Positions 20,154-30,500 of a stretch of 64,000 nucleotides of DNA are shown here, piece by piece. Positions within the stretch are counted from its first letter, which is position 1. Each line of letters starts with the position of its first letter. The stretch comes from Bathynomus jamesi (Eukaryota > Arthropoda > Malacostraca > Isopoda > Cirolanidae): positions 124,001-188,000 of the forward strand of contig JAJOZX010007480.1 in the NCBI GenBank assembly GCA_023014485.1, read 5' to 3'. The position numbers and the translations under genes were made by a program. The notes beneath the pieces are model-generated. The model saw only the letters and a program-made list of their open reading frames with translations, was not told where the DNA came from and searched no databases.

Positions 20154-22354
20154 TAGGGTGGATCGATTTTACATTTTTTTCGATTTCCATATTCTAATAG
20201 AGACAAAAACTTGCGCATGCATGAGAAAATAGCCTCTGCAAAATCTTAGCTTAATAGGTAATCATCTTCTGCCCCCGGCAGAGCGATGAAAATCATATTT
20301 TAGTAGTCAAAAACGTATTTTTCTTATAATTTTTAAAATATTTCAATATGCATCAAAATTATTCCTAATAACTATAAAGTCGATGAAAAAGACCTCATAT
20401 GATCGTTTTTCCAAGCGCGTTGTCCTACGTTAATATCTTTTGCCCCCGGCAACAACGTCAAATGTTGAAAAATAGGTAATTTATATACATATTTTCAGAT
20501 CGGCTCTTTGTCTTAAATAACGCATTTATATATTTCCCATAGCATTTATATCGTTGCTTAGGCATGAAATAACACACACGCAAAATTTTATGACTCTAGA
20601 GTAATATCTTCTGTCCCCGAGAAAAGTCTAAATGTGGATTATAATTACGTTAATGCGATGTTATAAGTACGATAAGTACTAAGTACAGCTCCTCGCTTGC
20701 TAATTTTATAAAATTAGCAACCCAGAACTCACCACGAGGAGGTGGCTGTACGTCGAGTTCCACCCTATCCAGCCCCAACCACCCTTCCTTTGACTGCATG
20801 TCGATTTACATACGGTAATCTTTCTTAGAATCAAATCGTGGAATTTTTGTTCGGGAGTGAAGACGGGAGCGGATGAATCCGTCCCTCTCTTCTACTCCAC
20901 TTACACTGGCAGAGGCTTCGGTTACTAATTTGATGAGTCTCTCGACCGCTTGAGTATGACAAGGGAATAGTGGGATCAGTCCATCAGGCTGGTCTCCCGT
21001 CTCAACAAACTCTTTTATTCGGGTATCAGGTATTGTTTTTGTAACGGGGGGTTCGGTCACCTCAGCCGTTTGCCAGTTGATCATTTCGTAATAGTTTTGA
21101 CTATCGTAGAGCAGCTCAGGCATGGCGAAGGCTCGAATTACCCCCGCTGGTGATTGTTTTGACCGTGCTTTTAATATTCTTCTCCATCCCAATTCTCTTA
21201 TGTGTTGCTCATCGGCATGTAGCATGGAGATCAAAATATTTTCTGGGTGAGCAAAGAAAGAATTTCTACGGAGGACTTTGTTGGCGATTGTCTTAGATCT
21301 TTGAGGCATGGTCTGAGAGAGATGCATCATTTTGAAAAAATGTTTTGCGCCCTCAGTGAAACTGGAGTTTTTCTTTATCTTAAACCAAATTGGTGCGTAA
21401 ACTGTCATAATGAATCGAACAATTTCGTTGAAGGTGCTGGAGGGTTCACTGGTTGAAACATAGAGGCGCAGAAATCTATTTGCTGTTGTTAGCCACCTGG
21501 AATGCGCCATCTTACCTGGATTTCGAGCAGCGAGAGCTGAAGAGCAGCTACCGCTCGACACTGCTCTGTAGATGCCTAACAAATATTTTTGGTCAGTGCT
21601 CAACTCGGCATCATCTATGTCAATGTCGGGAGATGGAATGGCATCGAATTCTGTAATTGGAAGTTTTTCGCAGTCGTTCAGTTGTTTTCCAACTGGTCCA
21701 GTAAAGCCCATTGGCCCAGTTGTTTTGCCGTCCAAGTCTTGAATGAGGTGTCGCAGTGATAATTCATTACCGTGTAATAGGCATATGATCCACTGAACTG
21801 GCCTTTGTAGTTTCATTTCAATCATACGAATGGCTCCACCCTTTCGACTGGCGCGTCAGTGGCAGCTGCTGCTGGCAGCACTCACCAGAGATGACCTTTA
21901 AACCCTAGCCTAGAGTCATAAAATTTTGCGTGTGTGTTATTTCATGCCTAAGCAACGATATAAATGCTATGGGAAATATATAAATGCGTTATTTAAGACA
22001 AAGAGCCGATCTGAAAATATGTATATAAATTACCTATTTTTTCAACATTTGACGTTGTTGCCGGGGGCAAAAGATATTAACGTAGGACAACGCGCTTGGA
22101 AAAACGATCATATGAGGTCTTTTTCATCGACTTTATAGTTATTAGGAATAATTTTGATGCATATTAAATATTTTAAAAATTATAAGAAAAATACGTTTTT
22201 GACTACTAAAATATGATTTTCATCGCTCTGCCGGGGCAGAAGATGATTACCTATTAAGCTAAGATTTTGCAGAGGCTATTTTCTCATGCATGCGCAAGTT
22301 TTTGTCTCTATTAGAATATGGAAATCGAAAAAAATGTAAAATCGATCCACCCTA
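20154..22354. mobile_element. 2.2-kb DNA transposon with about 450-bp terminal inverted repeats
   Basis: Left end TAGGGTGGATCGATTTTACA and right end its complement. The inverted repeats run to about 20,603 and from about 21,912 and are almost identical. Flanking octamers ATACACAC (20146-20153) and ATATACAC (22355-22362) are a plausible 8-bp target duplication, hard to judge because they lie in a TA/CA tract. TAGGG termini and 8-bp duplication are hAT-like, but the long repeats are unusual. It encodes one protein on the minus strand. Confidence 0.75.
20806..21825 (-). CDS. Putative transposase-like protein of the 2.2-kb element
   Basis: Intact 339-residue frame beginning MIEMKLQRPVQWIICLLHGN. 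Blocks that look conserved: GPMGFTGPVGKQL, AHSRWLTTANRFLRLYVSTS, RNSFFAHPENILISMLHADE, HIRELGWRRILKAR, and a C-terminal PCHTQAVERLIKLVTEASAS followed by RDGFIRSRLHSRTKIPRFDS. The SRWLTTANR block recalls the late RNase H-like region of hAT-type transposases, and I see no N-terminal zinc finger. It may be the C-terminal part of a larger transposase or the capture of a host gene. The superfamily is not assigned. Confidence 0.55.
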   Translation of the reverse strand: MIEMKLQRPVQWIICLLHGNELSLRHLIQDLDGKTTGPMGFTGPVGKQLNDCEKLPITEFDAIPSPDIDIDDAELSTDQKYLLGIYRAVSSGSCSSALAARNPGKMAHSRWLTTANRFLRLYVSTSEPSSTFNEIVRFIMTVYAPIWFKIKKNSSFTEGAKHFFKMMHLSQTMPQRSKTIANKVLRRNSFFAHPENILISMLHADEQHIRELGWRRILKARSKQSPAGVIRAFAMPELLYDSQNYYEMINWQTAEVTEPPVTKTIPDTRIKEFVETGDQPDGLIPLFPCHTQAVERLIKLVTEASASVSGVEERDGFIRSRLHSRTKIPRFDSKKDYRM

Positions 22355-22367
22355 ATATACACATCAA

Positions 22368-22475
22368 GAGCGGTCTGGAAGGAAGATCTCTCATGTCGTC
22401 CGACCCCGTTATAGCGGATTGTGTTTTGGCTAATTTCAACTTTTAAATGAATTGTTTCGTAATTTTCATTTCGTT
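22368..22475. repeat. Fourth (partial) copy of the 18.6-kb tandem repeat
   Basis: GAGCGGTCTGGAAGGAAGAT through TTTCATTTCGT repeats the unit seen at 18,720 and 18,975. It shows that both transposons inserted inside one tandem array. Confidence 0.9.
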
Positions 22476-22609
22476 TCGTGACTTAAATATTTATAATAAA
22501 AATTAAGTGTGTAAAAATTATTTATTAATAAACAGAATTTAATTGGATTCATCTACCGTCATATATTGTGGTACACTATTTAAATGGATGATTAATATAT
22601 GGTTTTTGC

Positions 22610-23268
22610 TATCTGGAACACATGGCGCTATCTGGCAACTGAATACATGGCGCTATCTGGCAACTCAGCCAGAATAGAGGTTTATAAAAGACCGAGAGAC
22701 GACTGACGGAGTCATTCAAGCTCGGCTCCCAGCCGAGCAAGGACCTCTGGTCCTTCTCTTTCTGGCCCTTTGGGAAAACCCCTTAGAGGCCTCTTAGGTT
22801 AGGTAAACGAAAATAACTTGGGGAGAACTCCGCCTCCAAGTTGCATGCCTTGCAATCAAAGGCAACTACTCTCTCGCTCTCTCTCCTTCAGGTGTACCCC
22901 TCCCCCCTTGGCTCAGCCAACTGGCTGATTCAGCCAACTGGCTAATTAGGAGCCTATAAAACAACGCCTACTCGGCTGAAGTCTTAATATGCACTTGGCT
23001 CCTGCCAGGTGAACACCTCTCCTCCTTTCTCTCCTTTCTGGCCCTTTGGGGGGAATAGCTTGGGGGAGAACTCCACCTCCAAGTTGCATGCCCCTTGCAA
23101 CCCCGGTTGGTAACAAAGAGCCCTTTGGGGTATTTTTTTCTTTTTTTTTCTTTTTTCTTTTTTCTTTTTTTCTTTTTTCTTTTTTTGCAACATCCCCCAC
23201 CCCCTTTTGCAACATTACGTAATCACTTGCAACATTCTTGCACTCTAACCTTTTGCGGCTATACTACT
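22610..23268 (-). repeat. Right terminal inverted repeat, distal part, with internal duplication
   Basis: Complement of 6680-7330. The region around 22,740-22,910 is a diverged second copy of 22,985-23,110 (the CTTTCTGGCCCTTTGGG and CTCCAAGTTGCATGCC blocks recur), so this end is longer than the left. Confidence 0.8.
22683..22717 (+). promoter_or_regulatory. Putative outward core promoter in the Maverick right end
   Basis: TATAAAAG (22683-22690) is followed 31 bases later by an arthropod-type initiator TCATTC (A at 22714). A second TATAAAAC (22954-22961) precedes CTGCCAGGTGAAC, which contains a good splice-donor match (CAG/GTGA). Both point out of the element. Prediction only. Confidence 0.4.
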
Positions 23269-23274
23269 CATCTT
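23269..23274. repeat. Right 6-bp target-site duplication (CATCTT) of the Maverick
   Basis: Identical to 6674-6679 and immediately follows ...GGCTATACTACT. Confidence 0.9.
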
Positions 23275-23379
23275 CATTCAGAACTCCAAACAATGGAAAA
23301 CGCTATCACCATTTTATTCGCGAGTGTACCCCTACTTCTGGTTTTTCACTTCGACCACTATATACTGTACATACAGTGT

Positions 23380-23404
23380 GTATATATATATATATATATA
23401 TATA
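23380..23404. repeat. (TA)n microsatellite
   Basis: Short TA run bordering the palindrome; a longer one lies at 23,650-23,690. Confidence 0.85.
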
Positions 23405-23562
23405 TGATGAATAAAACCACGAAGGAAAAAGAAACACAAAGGGGTGCTCAAGCGCTTTCGTCTAATGACATCCTCAGGAACAGTGTTCCTGAGGATGTCA
23501 TTAGACGAAAGCGCTTGAGCACCCCTTTGTGTTTCTTTTTCCTTCGTGGTTTTATTCATCAT
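23404..23562. repeat. Perfect palindrome with hammerhead-like PLE arms
   Basis: About 78-bp arms around a 3-base centre at 23,483. Each arm contains CCTGAGGATGTCATTAGACG followed by AAAGCGC: a CUGANGA core, a GUC-AUUA-GAC stem II and a GAAA element, as in PLE hammerhead motifs. A diverged single copy is at 42,752-42,836. Confidence 0.85.
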
Positions 23563-23645
23563 AAATACTTTTCACGTGTCACTTTCGTGAAATAATTTTT
23601 CATATATATATATATATGTGATGAATTTCTCCTTGTGGGTTTGCA

Positions 23646-23689
<44 letters not shown>

Positions 23690-23696
<7 letters not shown>

Positions 23697-24115
23697 GAGT
23701 ATAATATAATATCTATTAAAAAATTTAATAAGTATTGCATCCTTTCTTGCCGTCATCTTAATATTATTCTTTTCACTTTTACAAATTCTGCTTCTGTGAC
23801 TTTATCGTCAAGTATTGTTACAGCTTCAAAATGCCGTTAAAAATACGTTCAAATTTGTCCCAAATAAGGAACAAACTTTCTTATGAGAAATTAATACATA
23901 AATAAATTGATCATACGATGTTGTCTTCATTTTTAGGAATAATTACAGGTATCTTAAAAATTTATCGAAAATAGATCATTTTTTCCACTGAAGAGATCAG
24001 TGACTAATATTTTGGACATTACCAGTGGCAATTTGAAGTATGAAATCGCCGCGTCATTTTAAATGTTTAAAAGATTCAAAGGCAAGTACGTGATTTGAAA
24101 TGTTAATCTTTGCAG
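23690..24115. other. No recognisable feature
   Basis: AT-rich spacer between the repeats and the promoter of host gene 1. Confidence 0.5.
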
Positions 24116-24119
24116 TTTA

Positions 24120-24310
24120 TTGGTCAAGGACAAAAGTTTTGTCCTCGACTATCCTCTAAACTGATTATAGGTTCAGCCGCTCTCATATATCGGGGGTGTA
24201 TTAGAGGCCGGAAATAAAGAGTGGGGAATATAAAGGCAATATAAAGAGATACACGAGCTCTTCTTACTTGTCAATGTATCATTTGGTTTGCTTCGCTTCA
24301 AAGGAGAAAA
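24120..24310 (+). promoter_or_regulatory. Promoter of host gene 1, conserved with gene 2
   Basis: A block from CAAGGACAAAAGTTTTGTCC through CTCTAAACTGATTATAGGTT to the CACTTCAAAG-like end is conserved, in reverse orientation, at 54,860-55,060 upstream of gene 2. Two TATA boxes (TATAAAG at 24229-24235 and 24240-24246) occupy the same place as TATAAAG of gene 2 (54931-54937). Transcription probably begins about 30 bases downstream, leaving a roughly 165-base leader. Confidence 0.7.
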
Positions 24311-24436
24311 ACTTGAAAAGAATATTTCAAAAGAATATATATTTCGGTTTAATTTGTGTGTTCCCGAACGAACAGTAAAGTGTTCCACGTAATTATAGTT
24401 TATGAACGTTTAATAATAGTTATTTAAAGCTTTGAA

Positions 24437-24539
24437 ATGTCATTTTACACTCTTTCATTTTCATTCCAAATGATTTCTATGATAGGTTTCGTGCTGCTCA
24501 TCATCACAAACGCCGAAAGCAATGGAAACTCAATGACGG
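24437..24539 (+). CDS. Gene 1 exon 1 (signal peptide)
   Basis: Starts MSFYTLSFSFQMISMIGFVL and ends phase 1 before GTAATT. A second Met at residue 12 could also start the signal peptide. The gene 2 counterpart ends with the same AESNGNS text. Confidence 0.8.
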
Positions 24540-27500
24540 GTAATTATATACATAATTTATGGCATACTCGTTCTAATTTACTCTCGTTTTAAGAGCTTTC
24601 TTTTTAAGAAGGGAAAACTATTTAGGTAAATATTGTATTACTGTAGTAATTAAGTCCCTATTTTATAATTAATTATCCAAAATGTCTTTCACAAAATCGT
24701 ATCTTTCCACAACTCTTTCATTAATTTCATTAAACAATTTTAATTTCATCATTTATTCTTATCTTTATTTTTTTTCATTAAGTATCATTCATTTTCTACT
24801 GAATACACAATTTATCATTTTGTGTAAAATTGTGTAAAATAATGAAACACTATGCCGGATGCTTCTCTAAATTTTCACCATTTATATTATTATTATTATT
24901 ATTATTACTAGTACAGTTCCCGTCACTTCGCTGACGGTTAGACAGGCTAAACTACAGAAAAGAACGCAGCCGTGAAAATTTTGAGCTTCACATTGTGTCA
25001 ACATTTCTGAATCTGGTATCTCCCAAAACCACCTCACCCCCATTCATGCAACTTGGGGGCTAACCCCCTCCCCCATTACCCCCACCCCTCCCCCATTACC
25101 CCCACCCCTCCCCATTTCCCCACCCCTCCCCCATTACCCTCACCCCCACCCTTCCCCATTACTGCCCGGGATAAATTTCACAAACAGACAGGCTAAACTA
25201 CAAAAAAGAACACAGTCATGAAATTCTTGAGCTTCACATTCCCGCCCGTAATACAATTTCTGAATTTTTTTCTCACAATTTTTTCTCACAATTTCTGAAA
25301 GTGTGACGGACGGACGGACAGACGGACGGACAGCTCTCTTATTATAGTATAGATTACTTGTTATTGTATTATTATTACTTTGCATTTCACTTTCCTTATT
25401 TAATAAATAAACTAAATCCTATTAATTTTGCCTGAAGAGCTTTCATATTTTCTAACGGCATATTCAGATTAAAATATTGTAAATATATTAATTTAATATC
25501 AGATATCGAAATTATAAAGAAAACCAATACTGAAAAATATTGTAAAACTTAATGTAAGATTTATTATTTTCTGAATAAATATTACATCTCTTTCAAGTAG
25601 AGCTCCCAGTACCAGACTTTTGACATATTCTCGTTCCTTTTCTGTCCGTGTCTCTAACGCGAGGGTTAATCGATATTTTCAGTCTTTCATCTACTGAACT
25701 GGTGAACTCTGAAACAATCTCCCTCAATTCATCTTTCCTCTTGTCTAAAACCTCCAATCTTTCAAAAACAGAGTGTCCAGGCATCTCAAAAACCTTGGAC
25801 CTTGATTTTGGCTCTCTGTTTCCTGTGTGGGAGTTCATTTTTGTGGACATTCGCTCTTGGCTCTTCCTTCCTGCATAAAAAAGTATATAAAATCATGACG
25901 CTTTAAAAGTTGGTAAATATTTAATTTCAAATAATATGTAAAGTAATAGAAGTTTTATCAGTATTTAAGTTTAGTTTCTCTTCCTTTATAGGCATTGATC
26001 CTAGGACTAAAAGATCTTTTTTGTTATTAGCTAAAGAAAGCATCATAAAACGCTTATACTACTCCAATTCACATCTACATTTATTTGCGTGAGTACGTAG
26101 AAGTGAAGATTCCAAGTTAATATGAAGTGTTTTTGTCCAATGCTCAACACCTCTATGTGAGTTACTTGTTACTTTAAGAAGTTCAGAAGTACAGCCGATG
26201 TACAAGTAAATTGGACAAGTAAATTCATAAATAAGTCCAGACTTCATCAAAAGCGGAAGTGAATTTCGTATTTAAAGAAAGGTTCAACAATTGAAGGATT
26301 CCTGAAGCAAAAACTAAAATCCTTCCATGGAAAGAACTCAGTGTGTGTGTGTGTGTGTGTGTGTGTATACATATTGTCACAGATTTGTAACTATGCTGCT
26401 CCAACCAACTAGAATTATGATCCCATAGAACTGATGTGATTCTTACTGCTACCCCAGGCTAATAATATCCAAATACAAAAATAAATTTATATAACACAAC
26501 ACTTTAATACTAAGAAGAGAATATTACACGAGCTTGCCAATCCTTTAATATTACTTTCTAAATGATTTTCTTATGACTTAATTTTACTCCCACATTCAAA
26601 TTTAACTCAATTAGTTGGCACAAAATGACTCAATTTGTTACAGCAGAAAGTCTTAATAATAATTAGCATCTACAATTTAGCAATTAGAACTCAATACCTA
26701 ACTTAACTTACTTAATATTATTCCTGAGATTATACCCATATTAAATGTGTATACAATTTCTTAATAAATTGACACAGACCAATGAAATATTGGTAGATTT
26801 GAGGACTATAATTAATTAATCTTACACCTTGAACTGCAATACGCCATATAATTATCATGTGTCCATCACCAGGATCTAAAAATACAATATTGGGCTCTCA
26901 TCTTCATGCAGGTCCATACCAGTGTTAACTCCAGTTGTAAATATTTCATTTATGCTTAACCTTTATGTACCAGAAACTCTTTTTGAATGCCACACTGAAT
27001 TAATAAACCTTATTTCTTCACCCCAAGCCCTTGTGCTTAGTTTCCAGAGAAATTAGTTTTCTTTCATTGGGAAACCAACAATTGAAACGGATTGTTCTAC
27101 TTGCAGATACACTTTATTGCACTATAATTATAAAACAATAAAAAACAGTGTGTTCATACCCTTTGGCTCTAAAACAATAAAAAAACAGTGTATTTATACC
27201 TGCGTCTCTTTATTCCTGGCAAATTTTTATATGACCTAATGTGTTCTGAAGCTATTAAAGGTTCCAGACCCCCTTTCTGGAAATTAGAATAAAAATTTAA
27301 TTTTTATTAAATGCAAAAATACTTATTTATTTTGCTTACATTTCTTGGATATTAAATATCACTGTTGCATTCCAGTCAATTCACAGTCGCTGCTGGAAAC
27401 AGTGACTAAGAAGATGACCGATGTGGATTCCAAACTGGACTTGCTTTTGATCGCATCTGAGAACAAAGGAAACTCCAAAGACCAAAGATTTGATCCGAAG

Positions 27501-30500
27501 ACGGAAAATCGTATTTGTTCCTTAAGTTCAAGAGTGATTGAGATGGGTTAGCGTAATTTTTAACATTTAAAAGGACTAATAGCTCCGTAATACATATTTC
27601 TAATTTCATCTAAAATCATATTAATTAATAATAATAATAATACATTGGGCGATATTAGTAATAGATGATGTTCATATTTAAAAGAGAACTTTCCCATACA
27701 GTTAATGTTTATAATTTCTTATAATATCTTAACAGAGAACGAAATAGATGGTTTGAAATCATCAGCTTCATTGTCCCCAATAAAAGTGTCATCAGGTAAA
27801 AATCATTTCATTTTAGATAAATTTATAAATTACGAGCTGACAATGTTTGGAGATTAGTTTTGTTCTTATTTCACTAACAATATTAATGATATTGTCATTC
27901 TCAAGAATGAATTTTACATTTATAATGCGTCATAATTGAAAAATGAAGTAAAAACAATTGTACATTCAATGAATGGATTTGAATGGCCGTATCTCTTATA
28001 GGAATTAACGAACCTTGGTTATTTAATTTTTATATAGGTCTAAGAAACAGAAATTTAGTAGAAGAATACTCTACAAAAACATTGTTGATTTATAAACATT
28101 TTAATTGTTTAGTAGGAGAAAGTTATATAATTACATACATAGGCGTATGGGATGGCATTTTACTGGGGGGCAGAAAAAATTTGCCTTAAAAATTTTCAGG
28201 GTGCCCTGATTTCCGCATAAGCACTATGTGTAGCACAAAATAACGCAAAGGTTAGAGTATGAGTAACGTATATTAAAGCCTTTTTGATACAAAAAATATT
28301 ACAATTTACAAAATGAGATAAAATTTTGCTACAACATTTCTAAATGAGAAGCAAAACTACGGCATTGCAGTTGATATAGAATTCAGTAAGTCCTCAACTT
28401 ACGTTTTAATTATTAACTACAAGTACAGTAGCAAGTAATTAATTCACCTCAAGAAGTAAAAAACAAAACAAAGGAATGTCAGGAAAAATCTGCCTTGAAA
28501 ATGCTCAAAATTCCCCGCTTACCCGTTTATTATAATCCTAATTTATATGAGTTGTTTTCAATTGCTTTAATTTCCAATACATTTTTTTCTCATCTCTCAC
28601 AAAGTAAAGTTATTCATACAATCACAATTTACACTTCCCACCTGTTAAAGCCTTTCTTTTATTTCAAACATTCTTATATAAAACCAGACACCATTTTCTC
28701 CTTACTCAGTCTCCGTGTATAACCATATCATTATGGTAGGTTTTATCCGTTTACACATTCAGAAACATTTTCAATTTTCAACTTCTATAAGAATTCTCAA
28801 TGTTATTTATTGAATATCCTTGTAACTTAGTTCTCTTTTGGAAAATAGACGGATTTGAGTGCCACGTCCTCCATGCAAGGTTGTTAAGAAAGGAACCATA
28901 TATATATATACTGTTTATATATACTGCATATAAGCGCGCTATATGTCTGGTCATGTAAATAATGCAAATTTCTCGCAGGAAACGCTATTGCTTTGATTTC
29001 TGAGCTTCGTTCTGAAGTTGAAGACCTTCAGAGCTCCGTTGCGAAAGAGAAATTAAAAACTAAGGAATTGGAACAACGAATTCAACACTTAGATCATACT
29101 TACGTTCCCGAAGAAGTTGAAACTGAACAAGGTTTGTAGAAATGAGTGAAGCCATCTTTTATTGGTGAAACGATGAAAAATGAGGAAATAATTTTGTTGA
29201 ATTCCATTAAATGTAGAACTTTCAACAAACATTTTAAATACTATACTTCTCTTCTGTAGAATATACGCTATAAAGCTAATTTCCTTTTGACTTCATACTA
29301 GAGGAAATTAAAATAAATAAAGGTGTAGGTCGGCGTTGCTGTTGTTACTATTTACATTAAAAAAAGCATTCGTTTATACATTATTCGTATTTCAAAAAGT
29401 GAAAATTTGAAAAGTAAGAGAGAAACAAATTTTTAGATATGAAAAATTATTAAGCTCCACTTCTTAATAAAAATAAATTTTCCAATAATTATAAAAAAAA
29501 ATTATAAAGACAGTAATTTCACTACTTGTATTAAAGTAAAAGGTAATTGTGGGTTATCTGTCGCCACTTTTTAATATCTTTTTTATTTATTTATTTTTAT
29601 ATATTAAGAGAAGAGGATTCTTTATACTGTACGGCATTGACGATTGGTTCGGTTAAGTCGTGCTAGTTTGGTTAAATACCGTTTTATTTAACCAAACTAG
29701 CACGACTTAACCTAACCAATCGTCAATGCCGTACAGTATAAAGAATCCTCTTCTCTTAATATATAAAAATAAATAAATAAAAAAAATATTAAAAAGTGGC
29801 GACAGATAACCCACAAGTACCAAATAAAATTTATCAAAGTTATTGGCAAAAATGATCTCTTTCTATTTTTACTTCTATTTTTGTTATTAATTAAAAAAAA
29901 TGGTTATAAGAATAGCCAATGTTGTACAGTAGTAATGCAGATTAATAAATATCAAGAATGTTTATTTATATGTTTTAACTAATTTTCATTTTAGGTAAAA
30001 CATTTTACAGTTTAAATGAAATACAGGGTGTGTATAAAGTAAGGCGAGTGAAGAGACAAATCCGATTTGAATTATATTAACGCGAGTGAACATGGACGAG
30101 TAATAGTTATTACACGTACTTCAAAAACCTGTATAGTCGATAGTAAGGTTTAGAAGAGATGTTCCAAATGGTTTTAAGAGCTAAAAACAAGTTGAAACTA
30201 GTTTCAACCACTTCAAATTGGATTCGTCTCTTTACTCGCGTTACTTCATACACACTCTGTACTTTCTGATACACTAATTTATTGCTTTAAGGCGTTAAAA
30301 GCCTAATTTATTGCTTTAAGGAGTTAAAGGCCTATAATTAAAATTTGAATTCTGAGACTTTGTTTTCTTCCGTCTAGACAAGGTTTGCAACCTCGGAAAT
30401 TTTGACATTAAAGATTATGGACGGAAGCCGCTCGTTCACCATCTCAGACGAGTCAATTTTAATGTCTTCCTCAGGAAACCATCAAACGCGTCTTCGCTTT

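Larger units (their letters stand above)
6680..23268. mobile_element. Maverick/Polinton element, rearranged and degraded, 16.6 kb
   Basis: The element has inverted termini AGTAGTATAGCC(A/G)CAAAAGG and a 6-bp target duplication. It encodes hallmark genes: integrase N-terminus (9701-9985), A32-like packaging ATPase (10997-11657), protein-primed DNA polymerase B (12142-16007) and two small conserved Maverick proteins. Long inverted arms (about 7363-9655 and 16253-18503) each carry four extra genes. Capsid, penton and maturation-protease genes are absent. Mavericks are self-synthesising, virus-like DNA transposons that copy themselves by protein-primed replication and insert by a retroviral-type integrase. 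This copy cannot be autonomous: integrase, ATPase and polymerase are all broken. The right terminal repeat is split by about 3.9 kb of later sequence. Confidence 0.93.

Noticed and set aside
28495..28722. 75-residue open frame in gene 1 intron 3
   Set aside because: Hydrophobic, AT-rich, no homologue in gene 2 intron 3 and no splice signals.
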